Shown here in pieces: positions 7,947 to 15,443 of a stretch of 45,450 nucleotides of DNA (position 1 is its first letter; each line of letters starts with the position of its first letter). The notes under the pieces were generated by a model. It was not told the origin of the DNA and did no database searches. It worked only from the letters and a program-made list of their open reading frames with translations. The DNA is taken from contig NZ_JTEV01000023.1 of the NCBI RefSeq assembly GCF_000786105.1, positions 1 to 45,450 on the forward strand. The letters run 5' to 3'. Origin of the DNA: Bdellovibrio sp. ArHS. Its GTDB lineage: Bacteria; Bdellovibrionota; Bdellovibrionia; Bdellovibrionales; Bdellovibrionaceae. Position numbers and translations under genes: made by a program.

Positions 7947-9071
7947 GTGTTTACCTCGTTACACGTTGAAGAGAGAACTCTTTTCAAAAAATTAGATATC
8001 AACTTGATCATCGTCATCCTGGCGCTGAACGTGATCGGACTTATCAATCTGTACAGCGCCACACATGGTCCAACGACAGTCGACGTGGCTTCACTCTTTA
8101 TTTCCCAGATCATGTGGTTGGCTGTGGGCTGGACGGTGTTCCTCGTTGTCACTTTGTTGGATTATTCGATCGTCAGTCGTATCGCCCTGGTCGTCTATGT
8201 CCTGAATTTAGGTGCCATTCTTTATGTGACCTTCTTTGGTAAAGTCGCTCTGGGCGCGCAACGTTGGATTGATCTTGGCTTCTTCCGCTACCAACCTTCG
8301 GAAACCATGAAGCTGGCCCTGATTATGTTAATGGCAAAAATCTTGGCCACCAGAAACACCCATGGACCTGGAATGGGAATCAAGGAGCTGATCGGGCCTC
8401 TTCTGGCCCTTTTAATTCCGTTCGGTCTGGTCGTTGAACAACCTGACTTGGGAACCGCCATGATGTTAGCTGCGATTGGTGGATCGATGCTGATCTTTGC
8501 CAAGATCAAACGCGTGATCCTGGCGACGATCATTGCCTTGGGAATCATAGCCCTGCCCATTGCCTGGAAGTTTGTCCTTCACGACTATCAAAAGAACCGC
8601 ATCTTTACGTTTCTTTCACCAGCCAGCGATCCCCGAGGAACAGGTTACAACAGCATCCAATCCAAAATCGCGGTGGGCTCTGGACGATTCTTCGGCAAAG
8701 GCTTCATGAAAGGAACGCAATCACAGCTTGAGTTCCTGCCGGAACGCCACACAGACTTTATTTATTCAGTCCTTAGTGAAGAACATGGTTTCGTGGGCAG
8801 CATCGCGGTCATCGGCCTTTTTGCCTTCCTCTTCATCACCGGAATTCGCATCGCCAGCAACGCCCGCGACAAATTCGGCGCTCTGCTCACCGTCGGAGTT
8901 CTGTGTTACATCTTCTGGCACATGTTCGTAAACATCGGCATGGTCATCGGCCTTCTGCCGATCGTGGGGGTCCCGTTACCACTACTCAGCTACGGAGGTT
9001 CCTCCATGCTCACCACCATGGCCGGCCTGGGTATAGTCAGCAGCGTCGCCTACCGCAGATACTTATTCTAA
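7947..9071 (+). CDS. rodA: Rod shape-determining SEDS glycosyltransferase RodA
   Basis: RodA, 374 residues and about ten transmembrane helices, polymerises lipid II into glycan strands with PBP2. SEDS signatures are present: LGAQRWIDLGFFRYQPSE with KLALIM, VEQPDLGTA, and the C-terminal GVPLPLLSYGGSSML. The start is GTG, two bases after the mrdA stop, and an AGAAGGAGA ribosome site lies within the end of mrdA. A strong hairpin terminator follows at once, so rodA closes the operon. Confidence 0.95.
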   Translation: MFTSLHVEERTLFKKLDINLIIVILALNVIGLINLYSATHGPTTVDVASLFISQIMWLAVGWTVFLVVTLLDYSIVSRIALVVYVLNLGAILYVTFFGKVALGAQRWIDLGFFRYQPSETMKLALIMLMAKILATRNTHGPGMGIKELIGPLLALLIPFGLVVEQPDLGTAMMLAAIGGSMLIFAKIKRVILATIIALGIIALPIAWKFVLHDYQKNRIFTFLSPASDPRGTGYNSIQSKIAVGSGRFFGKGFMKGTQSQLEFLPERHTDFIYSVLSEEHGFVGSIAVIGLFAFLFITGIRIASNARDKFGALLTVGVLCYIFWHMFVNIGMVIGLLPIVGVPLPLLSYGGSSMLTTMAGLGIVSSVAYRRYLF

Positions 9072-9075
9072 AAAA

Positions 9076-9109
9076 CAAAAAAAGCCCTTCACCAAGAAGG
9101 GCTTTTTTA
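9076..9109 (+). terminator. Rho-independent terminator after rodA
   Basis: A perfect stem AGCCCTTC/GAAGGGCT with loop ACCAA (9083-9103) is flanked by an A-run and followed by TTTTTT. It starts a few bases after the rodA stop. Confidence 0.92.
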
Positions 9110-9199
9110 TTTCCCAAAAACCGATCCAAACACAACCATCGAAGCAAGCGCATAAGCATCAGCACTCCCGAGTCTCACAAAGACCGTATCAAAAAGAGA

Positions 9200-9250
9200 A
9201 GTCGTCTTATTCCGACTAACCAATGAACAGACACCGTCTACACATTGGTT
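9200..9250 (+). other. Two adjacent perfect hairpins in the transglycosylase leader
   Basis: The 272-bp gap 9110-9381 has no gene but contains two abutting inverted repeats. The first is AGTCG/CGACT (9200-9204/9213-9217). The second is AACCAATG/CATTGGTT (9218-9225/9243-9250), and inside it AGAC/GTCT (9229-9232/9236-9239) is separated by a symmetric 3x3 internal loop. No T-run follows, so this is not a terminator. It could be an operator, a processed leader or a small RNA; direction is unknown. Confidence 0.4.
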
Positions 9251-9381
9251 GACACCCTCACCTGCCAGCTCAAACCAATGCCTTCTTAAACTTGCTTCAT
9301 TCTAAGAACTCAACAATTCCAAAAACTTGCGACTTCGGCACGACCCTTGAACTTACCTACTTACAACAGGAGGTCGCGGAT

Positions 9382-10101
9382 ATGAAAACGAAACATCTCA
9401 ATACAGGACTAGTTCTAGCAGCCGCAACGCTCACGTCAGTTCTTTTTACTAACTTTGATTTCGTACAATGGCCCGTCGTGAACAAGATCGGCATTGAAAG
9501 CGTGAATGAAGCTTCGCGTATTTCTCACGCAAAAGAACTTTTAGGTTCTGATTATAAAGGCAGTGGCGCCCAAAAAGTGGAAGGCACTGTGACTTTGAAT
9601 GAAATGATTTACGATAAGGTGCAGAACTCTTTGGCGCCCCGCTGGAAAGGTCAAGCACGCAATATCTCTCGTACAGTGATCACTGAAGCTGCAAAGCATG
9701 GCTTAGACCCTGTCTTTGTTCTTGCGGTGATCAAAACTGAAAGTAAATTTAATCCATTGGCTTTAGGTCGCTTTGGCGAAATTGGTTTGATGCAAATCAA
9801 GCCGGACACCGCAGAATGGATTGCAAAAAAATTCAAACTTCCTTGGAACGGGAAAAAGACTTTGGAAAATCCTTCAGCGAACATCCGCATCGGTCTTGCT
9901 TACATGAGTTATCTGCGTGGCAAGTTTGACAAAAAGGCTGTGAAGTACGTGAGTGCTTACAATATGGGCCCCCTAAACGTACGCAGACTTCTGGCTAAAA
10001 ATATGAAACCTGCAGAGTACAACTCTCGCGTAATGAAAAACTATGGCGAGATCTATGCGAAAATTTCGAATAGCGCTAACATGGTGGTCGCATCTAACTA
10101 G
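9382..10101 (+). CDS. Lytic transglycosylase, SLT family
   Basis: This is a 239-residue exported protein with an N-terminal hydrophobic segment (residues ~8-24, NTGLVLAAATLTSVLF). The SLT/lysozyme-like domain has catalytic Glu near residue 120 in KTESKFNPLALG, then GEIGLMQIKPDTAEWIA, NPSANIRIGLAYMSYL and the C-terminal AYNMGP motif. It cleaves glycan strands of peptidoglycan, and its position behind the mre/rod operon fits a role in wall remodelling. The start at 9382 is chosen because ACAGGAGG lies 8 nt upstream and a signal segment follows directly; the longer reading from 9292 lacks both. A strong terminator follows. Confidence 0.9.
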   Translation: MKTKHLNTGLVLAAATLTSVLFTNFDFVQWPVVNKIGIESVNEASRISHAKELLGSDYKGSGAQKVEGTVTLNEMIYDKVQNSLAPRWKGQARNISRTVITEAAKHGLDPVFVLAVIKTESKFNPLALGRFGEIGLMQIKPDTAEWIAKKFKLPWNGKKTLENPSANIRIGLAYMSYLRGKFDKKAVKYVSAYNMGPLNVRRLLAKNMKPAEYNSRVMKNYGEIYAKISNSANMVVASN

Positions 10102-10139
10102 TGTTCTGTGTTTAGAGACCAAAAGCCTTCTACAATGTT

Positions 10140-10180
10140 TCCTAGGAGAACAAAACACTTTATTCTCCTAGGATTTTTTT
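10140..10180 (+). terminator. Rho-independent terminator after the transglycosylase gene
   Basis: An 11-bp perfect stem TCCTAGGAGAA/TTCTCCTAGGA (10140-10150/10163-10173) is followed directly by seven Ts. Confidence 0.92.
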
Positions 10181-10308
10181 GAAATTTCCCCTTTTCATAC
10201 GCACCAATAGAGTCCGGAAAAATTAAATTTTTAAACTGTACCAAATTTACCCTTAAACTTCTCGAAGAACCTCCGAAAAGCTTGTGTCGCAAAATTTTGG
10301 GGGAATAC

Positions 10309-10983
10309 ATGAAGTATCAGTACTATCTGTTCAGTCCGCGCATTCTGACGGACGAAACAGCTAAGCTTACCAATCAAGTCTACGAAACATGGAAGCAAGT
10401 CTACGACGGAATTTTTGAGTCCTTACACACTGATGATTTCTATCGCAACGAAGTGATCACGTGCTTGAAGGATCTAGAGACAGATCAAGTGCTGGCTTTC
10501 CATATGTACAGCGTTTTCGATGATCGTGCGAAGGCCCATCTGGAACACCGATACATGGAGCCATTCGCCCCTGAACTGGTAAAACGATTCCAGGCGGAAG
10601 GCGCGCACACCTATATGTCTTTGGAATACTTAGGTGTGAATACGGCTTATCAATTCAGCAAACCGGGATTTAAAGTCGCCGATATCATCAGCGCTTTAAG
10701 CATGAAGGCCTTCGAGGCCTCCCCTTGGGACGGTCTTTTGGCTGTCGCTCGCATGGACTATAAGGTGCATGAAAAGGCCCAAAGGTTCGGTATGCGCCCG
10801 ATGGGCGAAATCATGCGCGCTCAATATCCTTGTCAGCTACTTTTCCTTAAAAAGAACGAAACGAAAGAGCTCGCAGATCCATTTTTAGCCAATATGGTCA
10901 ACGAACTGTGGAATACCAAAATCAACCACACGACCCTGATCAGTGATCAGCCAGCCCAACCACGCCATTTAAAAATCGCTTAA
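10309..10983 (+). CDS. GNAT-fold acyltransferase, N-acyl amino acid synthase-like
   Basis: The protein has 224 residues and is cytosolic. The central part looks like a GNAT fold: TYMSLEYLGVNTAYQ as the core strand, a following helix with KVADIISALSMKAFEAS, then a strand and helix VARMDYKVHEKAQRFGMRP that matches the end of acyl-CoA/ACP acyltransferases. FeeM-type N-acyl amino acid synthases and AHL-synthase-like proteins share this organisation, but the substrate cannot be read from the sequence. The start at 10309 follows a G-rich site (TTGGGGGAA); a TTG nine codons upstream is less likely. It lies 23 bp before a heme-oxygenase-like diiron gene, so the two probably act in one small-molecule pathway. 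Confidence 0.55.
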   Translation: MKYQYYLFSPRILTDETAKLTNQVYETWKQVYDGIFESLHTDDFYRNEVITCLKDLETDQVLAFHMYSVFDDRAKAHLEHRYMEPFAPELVKRFQAEGAHTYMSLEYLGVNTAYQFSKPGFKVADIISALSMKAFEASPWDGLLAVARMDYKVHEKAQRFGMRPMGEIMRAQYPCQLLFLKKNETKELADPFLANMVNELWNTKINHTTLISDQPAQPRHLKIA

Positions 10984-11006
10984 TAAAACTAACGAAAGAA
11001 GGACGT

Positions 11007-11651
11007 ATGGAGAAAAAACAATTAGCAACAATTATGGATCGCGAGATCAAAGCTTTGGGTGATAAAATTATGGACTGCCCATGGGAAAATCCAGAATTTT
11101 ATAAAGGTTGGTTGGCTCAGACCTACTACCTCATCCGTCACACCACGAAGTTTTTGGCGCTGTCGGCGGCTCGCCTGCCCGTCGACGATCGCGATCATCA
11201 CTATGCCATGATTCATCATATTCAAGAGGAACTTAACCATGACTTCATGCCCTTGAAGGATTTGGAAAATTTAGGAGGAACTTTAGAGCAATATCCAGAG
11301 TTGCCAGAAACAGAAATGCTTCGTCAATTGCAGTACTACTGGATCGAGTTTGAAAATCCACTTTCTTTGTGTGGATATGCCTTTCTTCTGGAAGGCGCAG
11401 CGAAGTTCCATGGCCCTCGCCTGCTGGAAGTTTTAGAGCAACACTACGGAAAGAAGGCGACCGTTCATCTTAGAGTGCACTCTGTCGTCGATCAGGACCA
11501 TTACGAGGAAGGCAAAAAATTCTTAGAAACACTTTCAGAAAAAGATTGTGATTATATCGCCAAGAATCTGTTACAGGCTTCCGTGCTTTACACTCGGCTT
11601 GTCGAAAGACTCGCAGAACAGTGTAAAAACAAACATCGCAAAGCCGCTTAA
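11007..11651 (+). CDS. Heme-oxygenase-like diiron protein (HDO/iron-containing redox enzyme family)
   Basis: This is a 214-residue, all-helical protein. Spaced ligand residues fit the HDO scaffold: E75 and H78 in QEELNHDFMPLKDL, E129 in FLLEGAA, then H158, D162 and H165 in HLRVHSVVDQDH. Relatives on this fold include TenA-like proteins and diiron oxidases such as UndA and BesC, which oxidise fatty acids or amino acids. With the acyltransferase 23 bp upstream and a good GAAGGA site before the ATG, the pair looks like a two-step biosynthetic operon. Whether iron is bound and what is oxidised is unknown. A bidirectional terminator follows. Confidence 0.68.
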   Translation: MEKKQLATIMDREIKALGDKIMDCPWENPEFYKGWLAQTYYLIRHTTKFLALSAARLPVDDRDHHYAMIHHIQEELNHDFMPLKDLENLGGTLEQYPELPETEMLRQLQYYWIEFENPLSLCGYAFLLEGAAKFHGPRLLEVLEQHYGKKATVHLRVHSVVDQDHYEEGKKFLETLSEKDCDYIAKNLLQASVLYTRLVERLAEQCKNKHRKAA

Positions 11652-11660
11652 GAAAAGACA

Positions 11661-11690
11661 AAAAAAAGGCACCCCTCGGGTGCCTTTTTT
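11661..11690. terminator. Bidirectional terminator between convergent genes
   Basis: The stem GGCACCC/GGGTGCC (11668-11674/11678-11684), loop CTC, is flanked by seven As and six Ts. It can end both the diiron operon (+) and the PAS-like gene (-). Confidence 0.9.
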
Positions 11691-11697
11691 CTAAGAA

Positions 11698-12369
11698 TTA
11701 ATTCAGAATTTGTTCTGCCGTTTCAATCACTAGCAAACCTTCAACTCGTTTATTACGCTTCAAAGGGCTGATCAACTTCACTTGTTGCATAAAGGACTGT
11801 CCGTCTTCTTTCACTTCTTTGAGAAGTGCCGGTTCGATTCCGGGAATATAGCTGTCCGCGATCTCGCCCGTAGCGACCTTCATCCCCGCGGCAAAAATCT
11901 TCATCGTTACATCCGCATTTCTTTCGTACAGATTCCACCACTCAACCGAATAAAGCTCTTCAAGAGTGTAAGAACAGCACTCGAAAAATCTGAAGTTACG
12001 ATAAAGCTGTTTATTATCAACCGAGTATATTTCAACCAGGTCCTCGTCCGTCATATGATTAAAAACATCCGCGCGGGGAACGAAATCCAATTTACGGAAA
12101 GCTCGCCACACAAAACTGGAATTGTCTTTTAACTTATAACCCTCGGCAATTTGCTCTTCGCACAACTCTTTAAAGAAAGTGATACTTGTGACCACCTCTG
12201 CCATTTTCTCGTAAGACAGAGCTCGGAAATGAGGCAACCCCTCAAGATAGGGTTTTCTATAGACACCTTCCGTCGAAAACATCATGCAAATTTTTTGCGA
12301 TGCTAACTTAAACTTTTCAACAAGCATGGCCACATCCTGATGGCTTACTTTTACAACTTCGATAGACAT
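11698..12369 (-). CDS. PAS-like protein, paralogue of the gene at 43243-43899
   Basis: This is a 223-residue cytosolic protein with no close family I can name. Residues ~1-115 look helical. The C-terminal half reads like a PAS fold: QLYRNFRFFECCSYTLEEL resembles the 'n.af....GYt.eEl' core, then WWNLYERNADVTMKIF and VATGE resemble the 'l.hpdD...v......GE' segment, and KEDGQSFMQQVKL with EGLLVIETAEQIL resembles the terminal strands. There is no output domain. Similarity to the 43243-43899 protein runs through most of the length, and both end in ILN. The start at 12369 follows AGGGG; an upstream start at 12390 is possible. Confidence 0.72.
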   Translation of the reverse strand: MSIEVVKVSHQDVAMLVEKFKLASQKICMMFSTEGVYRKPYLEGLPHFRALSYEKMAEVVTSITFFKELCEEQIAEGYKLKDNSSFVWRAFRKLDFVPRADVFNHMTDEDLVEIYSVDNKQLYRNFRFFECCSYTLEELYSVEWWNLYERNADVTMKIFAAGMKVATGEIADSYIPGIEPALLKEVKEDGQSFMQQVKLISPLKRNKRVEGLLVIETAEQILN

Positions 12370-12430
12370 TTTCGACCCCTGCAAACTCACCTTTCGCGAG
12401 TAAGCTAAAGATAACCAGCATTTTGCTTTT

Positions 12431-12458
12431 TGTCTATTTTGACTTCAAAACTTGTCAA
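12431..12458 (-). promoter_or_regulatory. Sigma70-like promoter of the PAS-like gene
   Basis: On the minus strand a perfect TTGACA -35 (12453-12458) is followed after 16 bp by TAGACA (12431-12436) as a weaker -10. It sits about 60 bp before the start codon. The -35 lies in an inverted repeat TTGAC/GTCAA. Confidence 0.4.
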
Positions 12459-12515
12459 TTCTTACGAAGTTGCAACATTAGCGGGGACAAATCTAAATTG
12501 AATGGGTTTTTGACA

Positions 12516-12551
12516 TAAAAAAACCCCGCTTTTTTACAAGCAGGGTTTTTG
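12516..12551 (-). terminator. Terminator after the thioredoxin gene
   Basis: The stem AAAAACCCCGC/GCAGGGTTTTT has a single C-A mismatch. On the minus strand it is followed by seven Ts. It lies 25 bp beyond the trxA stop. Confidence 0.85.
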
Positions 12552-12575
12552 TTTAGCTCACTCTGCGAGCGAGTG

Positions 12576-12902
12576 TTAAACATTTTTGTTCAAAAAATCC
12601 AAAATCGCATCTTTTGGGTGATTGCCGACAAGTTGACCCACTTCGCTGCCGCCTTTGAAAAGCAACATCGCTGGGATACCACGAATACCGTATTTACCCG
12701 GAGTTCCTGGATTCTCATCAACGTTCACTTTTACGATCTTAACTTTTTGTCCCAATTCTTGCGCCACTTCTTCAAGCTTAGGAGCCAATGCGCGGCAAGG
12801 TCCGCACCATTCAGCCCAAAAATCCACGAGGACAGGCGTTGAGGAGTTGAGTACTTCTGTTTCAAATGAGCTGTCTGTGACAGGTTTCGTAAATGTGCCC
12901 AT
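12576..12902 (-). CDS. trxA: Thioredoxin
   Basis: This is a 108-residue classical thioredoxin, the general cytosolic disulfide reductant. The active site WCGPC lies in VDFWAEWCGPCRALAP; the cis-Pro loop RGIPAMLLF and the VNVDENP segment are standard. The start at 12902 gives a normal-length protein and has GGAGG 7 nt upstream; a longer reading from 12974 would add a basic extension foreign to the family. It is downstream of the pseudo-receiver gene with a 72-bp gap and ends in its own terminator. Confidence 0.96.
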   Translation of the reverse strand: MGTFTKPVTDSSFETEVLNSSTPVLVDFWAEWCGPCRALAPKLEEVAQELGQKVKIVKVNVDENPGTPGKYGIRGIPAMLLFKGGSEVGQLVGNHPKDAILDFLNKNV

Positions 12903-12974
12903 GAATGGCCTCCGTAATAGTCTCTTATTAATTTGAACATCAAATGGTCTATCGTCAAGGTGTGCGCAGGGCAA

Positions 12975-14027
12975 TTACTTTTTAAACAAGGCTTTGGCAA
13001 ATTCCTGGCGTAACTTATCAAGATCGCTTAGGTTTTGACCGTCCCAATGGGCCGCAAGCTCTCTTTGACGTCGACGCGCCTCAACTCGGGTGATGGTGCT
13101 TTTGGGAGCTACTTTCACATCTGCCACCAAATTGCTGTATTTTGCGACACGTTCTTTCAGCTGCTCTTGGGCTCTTTGAACTTCCGCCCTTGCCTTCGCC
13201 TGAGTCTCGGGCTCTAGAGCCGACAGATCCCCCTGCACTGCAATCGCAGATTCTTGTGCCGACACATCTTCTAGGACTTCGACACGTTCAACTTCTGGAG
13301 CTCCGCCGCCCAACAATTCGCGCTCCAAAGCTTTTAAATCCACGTCGGGAAAAGCGGACTCTTCGCTCTGACTTTGCGCCTTCTCGGAAGTCGCTGCTGA
13401 CATGCGATCCCCAAACTTAAAGGCCATCTTTCCCGTATCTTCTTCGGGACTTAGGGGGAATTGTTGAGAATCTTCCTGAATGCGTTCTGACTGCAACGAG
13501 GCCTCACCCGCCGAGCCCGCCTCATTCGCCTCTTCGACAGAACCTTTGATATAGATGGCTTCATTTTCCGTAGTGGCTTTACCACCTACAATGTTTCCAC
13601 CCGCTGTTTTTTGCGGGCTTTCGACATGCATGGCCTTATTCAGGCGCTCCAAAAGAACCGCCTCGTCATGCCCCAGAATCTTACCAATCACCTGCACCAA
13701 GCGCACCGGAGGCACGGGGGCCTCCAAAATCATATCAACACGAATGCGAATCAGTTCTTGAGGGTTGGGTTTGAAATTTGCGGGAAAAATAAGCACTGAC
13801 TTTCCCTGCCAGCGCGTCATCTCTTTCAGGCGTTTGCCAACACCCAAAGAACTGACTTTGCCGCCCTTCCCGTTACCGACAACAAGATCGGGATTAAATG
13901 CCAGCATCTGTTCTGCGATGGAGTACTCGCTGGATAAACCAATGACGTCGAAGCCCACTTTTTTCAAAGTCCCTTCTACAGACATCAGGTCCGCATAATC
14001 CTCATACACCAAAAGAATCTTGTTCAT
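12975..14027 (-). CDS. Pseudo-receiver domain protein with acidic low-complexity linker
   Basis: The protein has 350 residues. Residues 1-118 follow the CheY-like receiver pattern: NKILLVYED, then NPDLVV at the third strand, LIFPANFK, and DMILEAPVPPVRLVQVIGKIL. Key residues are replaced: the phosphoacceptor Asp position is N52 (in PDLVVGNG), the conserved Thr/Ser is Ala, and the conserved Lys of the KP motif is Ala. Phosphorylation is therefore unlikely. A long Glu/Ser/Ala-rich linker (~125-260) and a basic coiled-coil-like end (EVQRAQEQLKERV, EARRRQRELAAHWD) follow. The start at 14027 is set by the receiver fold; an ATG at 14054 would add nine residues. Confidence 0.7.
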   Translation of the reverse strand: MNKILLVYEDYADLMSVEGTLKKVGFDVIGLSSEYSIAEQMLAFNPDLVVGNGKGGKVSSLGVGKRLKEMTRWQGKSVLIFPANFKPNPQELIRIRVDMILEAPVPPVRLVQVIGKILGHDEAVLLERLNKAMHVESPQKTAGGNIVGGKATTENEAIYIKGSVEEANEAGSAGEASLQSERIQEDSQQFPLSPEEDTGKMAFKFGDRMSAATSEKAQSQSEESAFPDVDLKALERELLGGGAPEVERVEVLEDVSAQESAIAVQGDLSALEPETQAKARAEVQRAQEQLKERVAKYSNLVADVKVAPKSTITRVEARRRQRELAAHWDGQNLSDLDKLRQEFAKALFKK

Positions 14028-14074
14028 AGTTCTATTGTCGGATATGCAGTCCATCGGGTCAATATCACAGAGTC

Positions 14075-15271
14075 ATGTCGGGGCAACAGGCTCACGTCCT
14101 AGACGATGGACGCGATGACTCCTCGGATCGGACGGACTACAATGAGACTTCACAACGGAGACTACTTTTGAGTATCTTTCACGGGAAAAAAGCTGCGCAG
14201 TACATTTTCTTTGAAATGCTTCCCAGCTTTATTTTAGGCCTGATGGTCTTTATATCCATCATCCTCATGTTTCAAGTGCTTCGCCTGACGGAGTTTGCTC
14301 TTGTTCACGGAGTCACTTTAAAAACCATCGCAGAAATCATTGGCTATGTGGTGATTTCCCTGCTGCCCGTTCTTTTTCCAATGGCTTTGCTCTTTTCAGT
14401 CTTATTGACCTATGGACGACTCAGTCAGGATTCAGAAATCGTCGCTATGAAGGCTTCGGGCCTGCCGATGGGGACACTGCTAATGCCTGCGATTATCCTG
14501 GCTGTTTTAGTCGGCGCTATTTCCGCACAGATGTCTTTCAATATTGCCCCCTGGGGGAATCGCCAATTCGAAGTTTTGTATTCCCGCCTGGCAAACACCA
14601 AAGCCGGCGCCGTCATCAAAGAAGGCACTTTTTCCGAGGGCTTTTTTGATATGGTCGTCTATGCCAATGAAGTGAACTCTGACAAAGGCTTGCTGAAGAA
14701 TGTTTTTATTTACGATGAAAAAAGCGGCGATGTGCCTTTAACAATCATTTCGAAAGAAGGCGAAATCATTCCCGACAAGGAACGCCCCGGCCATGAGATC
14801 CTTCTGCGCCTGAAAAACGGCGAAATTCACCGCCAAGCCCAGACGCATACGAAAATCAGTTTTGACACCTATGATGTGCGCTTCTCTGAGCCCCTTAATA
14901 TCGAAGAAAAAAAGAAGTCACCACAATCACTCACCTTGAATGAAGTCCGCAATCGTTTGAAAGAAGATCTGAAGGATGAGGAATTAGAGCGCACGCTGCA
15001 TACCGAATACCATAAACGCCTGGCCATCACCTTTCTTTGCGTTGTTTTTGCCATGATCGGCGTGGGCTTGGGAACCACAACCAATCGTCGAGCCGCAAAA
15101 GCCGGAGGCATGATTCTTTGTATTGGTCTGATCATTCTTTATTGGACCTTGTATGTCGCTGCCGAAGGCATGGCACGATCCGGAGCTTTACCTGTACCAC
15201 TAGCGATCTGGACTCCGAATTTTATTTTTGCGATTTTAGGAATGGAATCTTTAAGAAGAAATTGGAACTAA
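14075..15271 (+). CDS. LptF/LptG-family permease (YjgP/YjgQ)
   Basis: This is a 398-residue inner-membrane protein of the LPS export ABC transporter LptB2FG, which lifts LPS from the inner membrane. It has the family layout: three N-terminal transmembrane helices (IFFEMLPSFILGLMVFISII, LLPVLFPMALLFSVLLTYG, LLMPAIILAVLVGAISA), a periplasmic beta-jellyroll (residues ~165-280), and three C-terminal helices. It stands alone rather than as an lptF-lptG pair, so F and G cannot be told apart by eye. The first 28 residues are polar and the ribosome site is weak, so the true start may be a little downstream. It is divergent from the pseudo-receiver gene with a 47-bp gap. Confidence 0.88.
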   Translation: MSGQQAHVLDDGRDDSSDRTDYNETSQRRLLLSIFHGKKAAQYIFFEMLPSFILGLMVFISIILMFQVLRLTEFALVHGVTLKTIAEIIGYVVISLLPVLFPMALLFSVLLTYGRLSQDSEIVAMKASGLPMGTLLMPAIILAVLVGAISAQMSFNIAPWGNRQFEVLYSRLANTKAGAVIKEGTFSEGFFDMVVYANEVNSDKGLLKNVFIYDEKSGDVPLTIISKEGEIIPDKERPGHEILLRLKNGEIHRQAQTHTKISFDTYDVRFSEPLNIEEKKKSPQSLTLNEVRNRLKEDLKDEELERTLHTEYHKRLAITFLCVVFAMIGVGLGTTTNRRAAKAGGMILCIGLIILYWTLYVAAEGMARSGALPVPLAIWTPNFIFAILGMESLRRNWN

Positions 15272-15275
15272 GAGT

Positions 15276-15395
15276 GCGGTCGAAAATTAGAGCGATGCAG
15301 TAGCATCCATACTACCACGGTCATCCTTGACCACATCGCCCCTCCCTTACATCAAATGGTAGGGGCATTCCCTCGACCTTGCAAAAGATTTTTTT
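15276..15395 (+). ncRNA. Candidate structured RNA between the LptF/G-type gene and dprA
   Basis: This gap holds a nested set of inverted repeats. An outer stem GGTCGA/TCGACC (15278-15283/15373-15378) can be extended by GC/GC over a TT bulge. Inside it are GCGATG/CATCGC (15292-15297/15334-15339), which encloses GTAG/CTAC (15300-15303/15312-15315) and GGTCA/TGACC (15319-15323/15328-15332), then CCCT/AGGG (15340-15343/15361-15364) with two more pairs beyond one mismatch. A seven-T run follows at 15389-15395. It may be a small RNA or the 3' structure of the preceding mRNA. I match it to no known RNA family, and short stems can arise by chance. Confidence 0.3.
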
Positions 15396-15443
15396 AGATC
15401 ATTTCATTTTTTTCCGAGCAATTTTGGCAACTTAGACGACATA

